Part shown: one piece after another, positions 1 through 6,428 of the stretch
Numbering within the stretch: the first letter of the stretch is position 1
Layout of the letters: the number at the start of each line of letters is the position of its first letter
Assembly: GCA_003554505.1 (NCBI GenBank)
Contig: PWGS01000196.1
Coordinates: forward strand, 1-6,428
DNA length: 6,428 nt
Source of the DNA: Desulfonatronospira sp.
GTDB taxonomy: Bacteria; Desulfobacterota; Desulfovibrionia; Desulfovibrionales; Desulfonatronovibrionaceae
Reading direction: 5' to 3'
Translations under genes and position numbers: made by a program
The notes under the pieces: model-generated
What the model was told of the DNA's origin: nothing
The model's input: only the letters and a program-made list of their open reading frames with translations
The model's database searches: none

Positions 1-566
1 GTTGGATGGCCACCCGCAGGATGACCCTTGTGCCCAGGGGAGTGCAGAACTTTTTTGAATTCATGATCAAATCAATCGAGGATTTCGTGGTGGCCAATAT
101 GGGCGAGCAGGGAAGGAAGGTATTTCCGGTTCTCTTTACCCTGCTCATCTATATCTGGGTGCTCAACGTATCCGGGCTGGTCCCAAGCATCGACGCGGCC
201 ACGGCCAACATCAACACCACCGCGTGCATGGCCCTTTTTGTTTTTGTCTACTACAACTACTGGGGCATCAGGATTCACGGGGCCGCTTACATTAAGAAGT
301 TCATGGGACCCTACTGGTGGTTTGCCCCGGTCATGTTCCCCATCGAGATAGTCAGCCACCTGGCCCGGCCGCTCTCCCTGGCGCTGCGGCTTTTTGGAAA
401 CATCCGGGCAGAGGAAATCACCATTGCCGTAATGTTTATTCTGGCCCCCATACTGGGGTCTTTGCCCATCTTCATACTCTTTTTGCTTTTAAAGACAATG
501 CAGGCCTTTGTGTTCTTCATGCTGACCATGATGTACCTCAAGGAGGCCTTTGAAGAGGCGCACTAA
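1..566 (+). CDS. atpB: ATP synthase F0 subunit a (5' end outside window)
   Basis: This is the integral-membrane a subunit of F-type ATP synthase, which forms the two ion half-channels next to the c-ring. The frame is open to the window edge (a TGG codon precedes the first ATG at 6), and about 190 residues are visible where the family has roughly 230. The first helix and original start are therefore probably upstream, and the ATG at 6 is probably internal. Counting from that ATG, the essential arginine is R128 in LALRLFGN, E137 matches E. coli Glu219 by its spacing of nine from the arginine, and Q166 in KTMQAF matches the conserved polar residue of the last helix. The helices are clearly hydrophobic (for example around 41-60, 72-88, 138-160 and 163-178). 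The gene lies 88 bases upstream of atpE in the same direction, the usual a-then-c order of an F0 operon. Family identification is secure. Confidence 0.96.
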   Translation, partial: WMATRRMTLVPRGVQNFFEFMIKSIEDFVVANMGEQGRKVFPVLFTLLIYIWVLNVSGLVPSIDAATANINTTACMALFVFVYYNYWGIRIHGAAYIKKFMGPYWWFAPVMFPIEIVSHLARPLSLALRLFGNIRAEEITIAVMFILAPILGSLPIFILFLLLKTMQAFVFFMLTMMYLKEAFEEAH

Positions 567-600
567 AAGAAAGCCTGATCTTGCGCCTGCTTCATTTTAA

Positions 601-975
<375 letters not shown>

Positions 976-992
976 AGCCGGGGATAAGCACC

Positions 993-1021
993 AAGGGGAG
1001 GGGATTGCTCCTCCCCTTTTT
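993..1021 (+). terminator. Intrinsic terminator after atpE
   Basis: AAGGGGAGG at 993-1001 pairs perfectly with CCTCCCCTT at 1010-1018. Two further pairs (G1002-T1009 wobble and G1003-C1008) close an ATTG tetraloop. The 3' arm runs into TTTTT at 1017-1021. It begins 18 bases after the atpE stop, so it should end the atp transcript. It lies only about 30 bases before the rex ATG, so rex either depends on read-through or has a promoter I cannot see. Confidence 0.93.
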
Positions 1022-1033
1022 AACGGCCCGTGT

Positions 1034-1051
1034 ATGTTAAAAAATTCACTA
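1034..1051 (+). promoter_or_regulatory. Putative Rex operator at the rex start
   Basis: The bases form ATGTTAA-N4-TTCACTA, with AAAA in the centre. This matches the 7-4-7 architecture of Rex sites (consensus TTGTGAA or TTGTTAA, four AT-rich bases, then TTCACAA or TTAACAA) with 12 of 14 arm positions when either variant is allowed in each arm. It lies between the atpE terminator and the rex ATG and touches the start codon. Rex commonly regulates its own gene and ATP synthase genes. The match is imperfect and no clear sigma-70 promoter accompanies it, so it is a candidate only. Confidence 0.5.
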
Positions 1052-1704
1052 TGCAGCAAATAAAGTTCGAGCGAATTCCCCGGGCCACCATTTCCAGGCT
1101 TGCAGTTTACGTGCAGGAACTGGAAGTAATGGAACAGCAGGGCATCAGGGTGATATCCTCAGAAAAACTGGCCCATCTGTGCGGGGTCAATCCTTCTCAG
1201 ATACGCAAGGATCTGGCTTATTTCGGTGAATTCGGGGTCCGCGGAGTTGGTTATTATGTGCACGAGCTTCGCGAGGCCATAAGACAGAGCCTGGGCCTGG
1301 ACCGGACCTGGAACGTGGTTCTGGTGGGCGTGGGCAACCTGGGAAGGGCGCTTCTCAGGCATAATCTTTTCCGCAAAAGAGGTTTTGTAATTGTTGCCGC
1401 TTTTGACTGCGACCCCTTCAAAATCGGTGAAGAAATAGCCGGGCTGGAGGGCAGCTGCACCAGCAAGCTTCCCAAAAGCACCAGGGATATGAATGTGGAG
1501 ATCGGGATAATCCCCACACCGCCGGAGAGAGCCCAGCGTGCCGCCAACTATCTCATTGAGGGCGGCATAAAAGGGATCGTCAATTTCGCACCTTCCAGAA
1601 TAAGCACACCTGAAAATATTTCAGTCGAATATGTTGATTTTATAAACCACATGTTTTCCGTAGCGTTTAATATTACCCAGAAGCAGGTCAGGGGACTCTT
1701 GTAA
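1051..1704 (+). CDS. rex: Redox-sensing transcriptional repressor Rex
   Basis: Rex is a dimeric cytoplasmic repressor that senses the NADH/NAD+ ratio: NAD+ favours DNA binding and NADH releases it. From the ATG the protein has 217 residues, close to the family norm of 205-225. The N-terminal winged helix opens with the family hallmark IPRATISRL and includes SQIRKDLAYFGEFG and RGVGYYV (about 49-70). The Rossmann domain has the dinucleotide loop G93-V-G95-N-L-G98, then AFDCDPFKIG (about 117-126), IPTPPE (154-159) and NFAP (178-181). The C-terminal domain-swapped helix ends NITQKQVRGLL. A GTG at 1030 would add seven residues; I prefer the ATG because family members start shortly before IPRAT, although neither start has a clear Shine-Dalgarno. 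In Desulfovibrio Rex controls sulfate-reduction and energy genes, and lying next to atpBE fits that role. Confidence 0.95.
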   Translation: MQQIKFERIPRATISRLAVYVQELEVMEQQGIRVISSEKLAHLCGVNPSQIRKDLAYFGEFGVRGVGYYVHELREAIRQSLGLDRTWNVVLVGVGNLGRALLRHNLFRKRGFVIVAAFDCDPFKIGEEIAGLEGSCTSKLPKSTRDMNVEIGIIPTPPERAQRAANYLIEGGIKGIVNFAPSRISTPENISVEYVDFINHMFSVAFNITQKQVRGLL

Positions 1705-1736
1705 TTTTCCTTGATTTTTTTCTTCCTGCGCCTACA

Positions 1737-1780
1737 GGCCTGTGAACAGGTCCCTTTTTTGTAACTGTTCAGTATTTTTT
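1737..1780 (+). terminator. Two overlapping terminator-like hairpins after rex
   Basis: Hairpin A pairs GGCCTG at 1737-1742 with CAGGTC at 1747-1752 (one G-T pair) around a TGAA loop, and T6 follows at 1755-1760. Hairpin B pairs TGAACAG at 1743-1749 with CTGTTCA at 1765-1771, perfect over seven pairs, with T6 at 1775-1780. The two share bases 1743-1749 and cannot form together. Most simply this is a double-chance terminator for rex; as a switch it would need a ligand or protein that I cannot identify. Confidence 0.6.
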
Positions 1781-1861
1781 GTGCTTTTACTGTGGTAATC
1801 GGGGTGGGTATCGGCATCGGCTTTCGGCCTGGAGCACCTGCAGCTCGGAGAGGGTCAAAAA

Positions 1862-1906
1862 ATGAAAGGCAAAGCAGTGCGCAGGGAGAAATCCGCATGG
1901 GCATGA
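1862..1906 (+). CDS. Possible 14-codon leader ORF ahead of the hydrolase
   Basis: A GGAGAGGG Shine-Dalgarno-like stretch at about 1847-1854 lies seven bases before an ATG that encodes MKGKAVRREKSAWA and then TGA. The TGA overlaps the second ATG of the downstream hydrolase gene (1903) as ATGA, the classic geometry for translational coupling. The peptide is basic and resembles nothing I recognise. The ORF is short enough to arise by chance, so it is listed because of the well-placed ribosome binding site and the overlap, not because of any family evidence. Confidence 0.25.
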   Translation: MKGKAVRREKSAWA

Positions 1907-2664
1907 AGGCTCTTTTTTGCGGGGTTGGTGAGGCATTCGACGAAGATCTTTCCAATACCAGCATTCTAGTGGAAGTAGAAGAACATGGAGATGTCAGGAA
2001 ACTGTTGCTGGACTGCGGCTTTACCGCCGCACCTGCCTTCTGGAGGTTCAGTGCAGACCCTCTGGATCTGGACGCGATATGGATATCGCACCTTCACGGA
2101 GATCACTTTCTTGGCCTGCCCCAGCTTTTAATACGTTTCAGTGAGCACGGCAGGTTCAAGCCTCTGCAGATAGGCGGGGGGAGCGGCACATCCGGATCTG
2201 TAAAAAAGGCCATGGAGCTTGCCTATCCAGGCAAGTGGGATCGCCTGGGATTTGATATCGAATTTATCGAGGCCGTTGCGGAAGAGTCTTTTCACCTGGC
2301 GGGCGTGCAGGCCCTGGCCATTCCAGTTGAGCACTCTGTACCGGGTCTGGGAATAAAGCTGCATGCACAGGATATGAGTCTGTTTTACAGTGGAGACGGC
2401 TGTCTAAAAAAGCGCTTCTGGCCGATGCTTGAAGGCTGCGATGTGGCAGTATGCGAAGCATTTTCCCTGGAAGAAAGCGTACCCGGACACAGCAGCGTGT
2501 CCCGGGTGTTGTCCATGGCCCGCTCAGCCGAGATCAGGCTAACCGCACTGGTGCACATGCAGCGCGAGGAACGAAGAAGGCACAAAGACAGCCTGCAAAA
2601 GTACCTGGAAGAGTCTCAAGCAGAGGCGTTTCTTCCTGAACCGGGAGACTGGGTCAAGCTTTAA
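1897..2664 (+). CDS. RNase Z-like metallo-beta-lactamase-fold hydrolase
   Basis: This is a zinc-dependent hydrolase of the metallo-beta-lactamase fold, 255 residues, cytoplasmic (no signal peptide). The metal-binding motif H65-L-H67-G-D69-H70 is followed by H146 (VEHSVPGLG), D167 (YSGDG), H198 (PGHSS) and H220 (VHMQRE), the ligand order of the RNase Z/AtsA branch. True RNase Z is about 300 residues with a long tRNA-gripping arm between the equivalents of H146 and D167; only 20 residues lie between them here, so the arm is absent and tRNA 3' processing is doubtful. The substrate is unknown. The ATG at 1897 is chosen because AGGGAG at 1883-1888 stands eight bases upstream. A GTG at 1792 would add 35 residues ahead of the conserved ALFCGVGEAF start, and ATG 1903 is a close alternative. 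The gene converges on groEL. Confidence 0.85.
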   Translation: MGMKALFCGVGEAFDEDLSNTSILVEVEEHGDVRKLLLDCGFTAAPAFWRFSADPLDLDAIWISHLHGDHFLGLPQLLIRFSEHGRFKPLQIGGGSGTSGSVKKAMELAYPGKWDRLGFDIEFIEAVAEESFHLAGVQALAIPVEHSVPGLGIKLHAQDMSLFYSGDGCLKKRFWPMLEGCDVAVCEAFSLEESVPGHSSVSRVLSMARSAEIRLTALVHMQREERRRHKDSLQKYLEESQAEAFLPEPGDWVKL

Positions 2665-2700
2665 AAAAAAGGACCGGGCAGATAACCCGGTCCTTTTTTA
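2663..2700. terminator. Bidirectional terminator between hydrolase and groEL
   Basis: GGACCGGG at 2671-2678 pairs perfectly with CCCGGTCC at 2686-2693 around a seven-base loop. A run of A at 2663-2670 precedes the stem and T6 at 2694-2699 follows it, so both strands read as GC-rich hairpin plus U tract. It begins within the hydrolase stop codon and lies 25 bases beyond the groEL stop, serving the two convergent transcripts. Confidence 0.95.
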
Positions 2701-2724
2701 TTCAAGGCAGAGAGCCTGGGCGTT

Positions 2725-4377
<1,653 letters not shown>

Positions 4378-4410
4378 ATGAATTCCTCCTTAAGAAATTT
4401 GGATTTTTTG

Positions 4411-4698
4411 TTACTCGATTATTGCCAGGATGTCGTCTTCGCGCATGACCAGATGCTCTACATCGTCGATCTTGACTTCTGTGCCGGCGTACTTATTAAA
4501 AAGTACTTTATCCCCGGTTTTTACGGTCATTGGCAGAGTCTTGCCGTCATCACCGGTTTTACCGGGACCTGCAGCCACAACCTCACCCCTTATGGGCTTT
4601 TCCTTGGCTGTGTCCGGAATAATGATTCCACCTTTGGTCACTTCCTCTTCTTCAAGGCGTTTGACCAGTACGCGGTCATGCAACGGCTTCAAGTTCAT
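4411..4698 (-). CDS. groES: Co-chaperonin GroES (Hsp10), 10 kDa subunit
   Basis: GroES is the heptameric lid of the GroEL chamber. The protein has 95 residues, the family norm, beginning [14 protein letters not shown]. The mobile loop that docks on GroEL lies at about 16-32 and includes the hydrophobic contact I25-I-I-P28. The roof-loop region is about 44-56 ([11 protein letters not shown]), and the C-terminal strand is DDILAIIE. An ATG further upstream at 4713 would add five residues (MEVTV), but the GGAGGT that forms those codons (reverse complement of 4706-4711) is the Shine-Dalgarno seven bases before the ATG at 4698, which settles the start. It is the first gene of the groES-groEL operon and its 5' leader would be about 46 bases from the predicted transcription start. 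Confidence 0.98.
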   Translation of the reverse strand: MNLKPLHDRVLVKRLEEEEVTKGGIIIPDTAKEKPIRGEVVAAGPGKTGDDGKTLPMTVKTGDKVLFNKYAGTEVKIDDVEHLVMREDDILAIIE

Positions 4699-4750
4699 AA
4701 CAGTTACCTCCATTTAAATTTTTTGTATGGTTTCATTGAAAACGTATGTA

Positions 4751-4779
4751 GATATAATGAAATTGTTAGCACTCGTCAA
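4751..4779 (-). promoter_or_regulatory. Sigma-70 type promoter of groES-groEL
   Basis: Read on the minus strand, TTGACG (4779 to 4774) is followed by 17 bases and TATATC (4756 to 4751). The first hexamer matches the -35 consensus at five of six positions and the second matches -10 at four. Transcription would begin near 4744. There is no sigma-32 type CCCCAT -10 sequence, so heat control here is expected to be by repression at CIRCE, not by an alternative sigma factor. Confidence 0.72.
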
Positions 4780-4792
4780 GAGCGAGTGCCAG
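4766..4792. promoter_or_regulatory. CIRCE element (HrcA operator)
   Basis: The left arm TTAGCACTC (4766-4774) is a perfect consensus match, the spacer is exactly nine bases, and the right arm GAGTGCCAG (4784-4792) matches the consensus GAGTGCTAA at seven of nine positions. Symmetry continues outward with AATTG (4761-4765) against CAATT (4793-4797), so 12 of 14 positions pair in the extended palindrome. HrcA bound here would cover the -35 and part of the spacer of the groES promoter. hrcA itself is not in this window. Confidence 0.93.
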
Positions 4793-4820
4793 CAATTTTT
4801 TGAATTTTTGGGCGGGCCGG

Positions 4821-4869
4821 TGTCAGGCGGGTATTTTCAGGCCTGCCTGTTTGACATCCAGGCTTTTTT
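4821..4869 (+). promoter_or_regulatory. serS leader with competing hairpins, attenuator candidate
   Basis: One fold pairs TGTCA (4821-4825) with TGACA (4852-4856) and GGCGGG (4826-4831) with CCTGCC (4842-4847, one G-T pair). The other pairs GCCTG (4845-4849) with CAGGC (4859-4863) and is followed directly by T6 at 4864-4869, terminator fashion. They share bases 4845-4847 and exclude each other. No T-box consensus AGGGTGG is present and no serine-rich leader peptide is seen, so any regulation would be of another kind. The terminator stem has only five pairs, so this is weak. Confidence 0.35.
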
Positions 4870-4922
4870 GGGGCAGGCATCGTCTTTTTGCAGATAATAT
4901 TAAAAGAGATAAGGAGCAGGGG

Positions 4923-6200
4923 ATGCTGGATATAAAGTTTGTTCGAAAAAATCCCGAACTGGTGGCCAAAAATATTGAGAACAGAGGTGCAGCCCAGGAT
5001 CTGGATGATTTTTTGAAGCTGGAGCAGCAGAGAAGGGAGTTGACTCAGAGGGTTCAGGATCTCAAAACCAGGCGCAACCAGGCATCCCAGGAAGTGGCCC
5101 TGGCCAAGAGGGAGGGTCGCGATCCGGCCCCGGCCATGGAAGGGCTTTCCGAGCTTTCCGATAAAATCAAAGAACTGGACGGGGAACTCAAAGGCCTGGA
5201 CAGGCAGGTGCACGAGTGGCTTCTGAGTGTGCCCAATATTCCGGCCCAGGATGTGCCCGTGGGCAGCGACGAGGATGACAACCAGGTGGTCAGAACCCGG
5301 GGGGAAAAACCGGTTATGGATTTCCAGCCCCGGGAGCACTGGGACCTGGGTGTCGAGCTGGGAGGGCTGGATTTTGAGCATGCAGCCAAAATGACCGGTT
5401 CAAGGTTCGTCATGTACGTGGGATGGGGAGCGCGCCTGGAGCGGGCTCTTATAAATTTCATGCTGGATGTTCAGACCGGGGAGCACGGCTACATGGAGAC
5501 CATGCCTCCCATGATCGTCAACCGCGACAGCATGACCGCCACCGGACAGCTTCCCAAGTTTGCAGACGACCTGTTCAAGCTGGAGAACTGGGAGGATTAC
5601 CTCATACCCACGGCCGAAGTCCCCCTGACCAATATACACAGGGGGGAAATCCTGCAGGAGGATCAGCTGCCCCTGGCCTATACGGCTTTTACCGGGTGTT
5701 TTCGCTCCGAGGCCGGATCCCACGGCAAGGATACCAAAGGCATCATCCGGCAGAACCAGTTCAACAAGGTGGAGCTGGTGCGCTTTGCCCATCCTGAGGA
5801 TTCTTTTGAGCAGCTGGAGCTTCTGCTGGGACATGCTGAAGAAATCCTCAAGCGCCTGGGCCTTCACTACCGGGTGGTAAATCTCTGCACCGGGGATCTT
5901 GGCTTCGGCGCAGCCAAGACCTATGATATAGAGGTCTGGCTGCCGGGGCAGGGCAGATACCGGGAGATTTCCTCCTGCTCCAATTTTACGGATTTTCAGG
6001 CCAGGCGTGGTGATATAAGGTTCAAGCCGGCCCAGGAAAAGAAAAGCCGTCTGGTGCATACCCTCAATGGTTCCGGACTGGCTGTGGGCCGCGCCCTGGT
6101 GGCCATCATGGAAAACTGCCAGCAAAAGGATGGAAGCATTGTGATCCCTGAGGCCCTGAGACCTTACATGGGAGGCATGGACATAATCAGAAAGCAATGA
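4923..6200 (+). CDS. serS: Seryl-tRNA synthetase
   Basis: SerRS is a cytoplasmic class II aminoacyl-tRNA synthetase that charges tRNA-Ser (and tRNA-Sec where present) with serine. The protein has 425 residues, typical for bacteria. The N-terminal long-helix hairpin that grips the tRNA variable arm spans about 27-105 and is rich in Lys, Glu and Arg. The catalytic domain shows motif 1 around 172-197 (ending METMPPMIV), the serine-site TAE at 230-232, motif 2 with F260-R261[12 protein letters not shown], and motif 3 G383[12 protein letters not shown] with R390. The protein ends near the family-typical YMGG. AAGGAG at 4911-4916 lies six bases before the ATG, which fixes this start; the open frame extends upstream to 4800 but those 41 codons lack family similarity and overlap the leader. 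It is divergent from groES, with the CIRCE region between them. Confidence 0.98.
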   Translation: MLDIKFVRKNPELVAKNIENRGAAQDLDDFLKLEQQRRELTQRVQDLKTRRNQASQEVALAKREGRDPAPAMEGLSELSDKIKELDGELKGLDRQVHEWLLSVPNIPAQDVPVGSDEDDNQVVRTRGEKPVMDFQPREHWDLGVELGGLDFEHAAKMTGSRFVMYVGWGARLERALINFMLDVQTGEHGYMETMPPMIVNRDSMTATGQLPKFADDLFKLENWEDYLIPTAEVPLTNIHRGEILQEDQLPLAYTAFTGCFRSEAGSHGKDTKGIIRQNQFNKVELVRFAHPEDSFEQLELLLGHAEEILKRLGLHYRVVNLCTGDLGFGAAKTYDIEVWLPGQGRYREISSCSNFTDFQARRGDIRFKPAQEKKSRLVHTLNGSGLAVGRALVAIMENCQQKDGSIVIPEALRPYMGGMDIIRKQ

Positions 6201-6213
6201 ACCGGATTTTTTA

Positions 6214-6242
6214 TTGACAATTTATTTACGGATGAGTATCTT
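6214..6242 (+). promoter_or_regulatory. Promoter of the tRNA cluster
   Basis: A perfect -35 TTGACA (6214-6219), a 17-base spacer and a -10 TATCTT (6237-6242, four of six) lie in the 58-base gap between serS and the first tRNA. Transcription would begin near 6249, leaving a short 5' leader of about 10 bases for RNase P to remove. A T6 run at 6207-6212 follows serS but no hairpin precedes it, so serS transcripts may also read into the tRNAs. Confidence 0.78.
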
Positions 6243-6258
6243 TTATCGTTTCTAAAGG

Positions 6259-6334
6259 GGGCCGTTAACTCAGCCGGTAGAGTATCTGCCTTTTAAGCAG
6301 AGAGTCGCAGGTTCGATCCCTGCACGGCCCACCA
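6259..6334 (+). tRNA. tRNA-Lys (anticodon TTT)
   Basis: The full cloverleaf can be drawn: acceptor GGGCCGT with ACGGCCC (6324-6330), D stem ACTC/GAGT, anticodon stem TCTGC/GCAGA around the loop CTTTTAA (anticodon TTT at 6292-6294), T stem GCAGG/CCTGC with loop TTCGATC, discriminator A6331 and encoded CCA at 6332-6334. All stems are fully paired. It reads AAA and AAG lysine codons. It lies eight bases upstream of tRNA-Glu and almost certainly shares its transcript. Confidence 0.97.
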
Positions 6335-6342
6335 CCTAAAGC

Positions 6343-6418
6343 GTCCCCATCGTCTAGCGGCCTAGGACGTCGGCCTCTCACGCCGAAAACAGGGGTTCAA
6401 ACCCCCTTGGGGACGCCA
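6343..6418 (+). tRNA. tRNA-Glu (anticodon CTC)
   Basis: Acceptor GTCCCCA pairs with TGGGGAC (6408-6414), anticodon stem TCGGC (6370-6374) with GCCGA (6382-6386) around CTCTCAC, giving anticodon CTC at 6377-6379. The T stem is AGGGG/CCCCT with loop TTCAAAC, the discriminator is G6415, and CCA is encoded at 6416-6418. Sequence and D arm resemble other bacterial tRNA-Glu. With C at position 34 it reads only GAG, so a TTC isoacceptor for GAA must exist elsewhere in the genome. The cluster may continue past the window edge. Confidence 0.96.
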
Positions 6419-6428
6419 ATAAAATCAA

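Noticed and set aside
1792..1896. GTG-initiated extension of the hydrolase by 35 codons
   Set aside because: No Shine-Dalgarno precedes the GTG, the added residues (glycine- and arginine-rich) lie outside the fold, and a good ribosome binding site directly precedes ATG 1897.
4731..4741. TTTCA-T-TGAAA palindrome near the groES transcription start
   Set aside because: Eleven bases of AT-rich symmetry match no operator that I know and are likely by chance.
4851..4856. Perfect TTGACA hexamer in the serS leader as a -35 box
   Set aside because: At 16-18 base spacing the -10 position reads CAGGCA-like sequence, far from TATAAT. The hexamer is better explained as part of the leader hairpin.
4893..4898. 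GATAAT as a -10 box for serS
   Set aside because: A start from it would fall near 4905, only a few bases before the Shine-Dalgarno at 4911, and no suitable -35 lies 16-18 bases upstream.
5400..6197. A 265-codon open frame on the minus strand opposite serS
   Set aside because: It is in the same back-to-back codon register with serS and arises from avoidance of TTA, CTA and TCA codons; the translation resembles no protein family.
6259..6418. tRNA genes as an integration site for a mobile element
   Set aside because: Both tRNAs are intact, but no integrase, direct repeat of a tRNA 3' end or composition shift is visible before the window ends.

Overview
This window is an ordinary housekeeping stretch of a bacterial chromosome, most likely from a sulfate-reducing Desulfovibrionales-type deltaproteobacterium (phylum Desulfobacterota). 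The main reason is the order atpB-atpE-rex, which I recall from Desulfovibrio, where Rex is the redox-sensing repressor of energy metabolism. A CIRCE-controlled groESL operon and moderately GC-rich coding sequence are compatible with this. The assignment rests on synteny and protein character, not on a database search.

Left part (1-1780, plus strand). The end of atpB (ATP synthase subunit a, cut by the window edge) is followed by atpE (subunit c) and a strong intrinsic terminator. rex starts only about 30 bases after that terminator. An 18-bp Rex-operator-like palindrome lies between terminator and ATG and touches the start codon, which suggests autoregulation or a roadblock to read-through from the atp operon. 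Two overlapping terminator-like hairpins follow rex.

Middle (1781-4800). A metallo-beta-lactamase-fold hydrolase related to RNase Z, but lacking the long insertion of true RNase Z, is preceded by a possible 14-codon leader ORF. It converges on groES-groEL, which is read on the minus strand, and the two units share one bidirectional terminator. groES is preceded by a sigma-70 type promoter overlapped by a CIRCE element, the binding site of the heat-shock repressor HrcA.

Right part (4801-6428, plus strand). serS (seryl-tRNA synthetase) is transcribed divergently from groES and has a 5' leader of at least 120 bases that can form competing hairpins. A good promoter then drives a tRNA cluster, tRNA-Lys(TTT) and tRNA-Glu(CTC), both with encoded CCA. 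The window ends 10 bases after tRNA-Glu.

No CRISPR array, insertion sequence, prophage or defence system is visible, and there is no gene-free stretch above 300 bases. I found no new multi-gene system. The points worth a second look are regulatory (Rex site, CIRCE between divergent promoters, leader hairpins, mini-ORF), the ion-binding residues and N-terminal extension of AtpE, and the arm-less RNase Z-like hydrolase.
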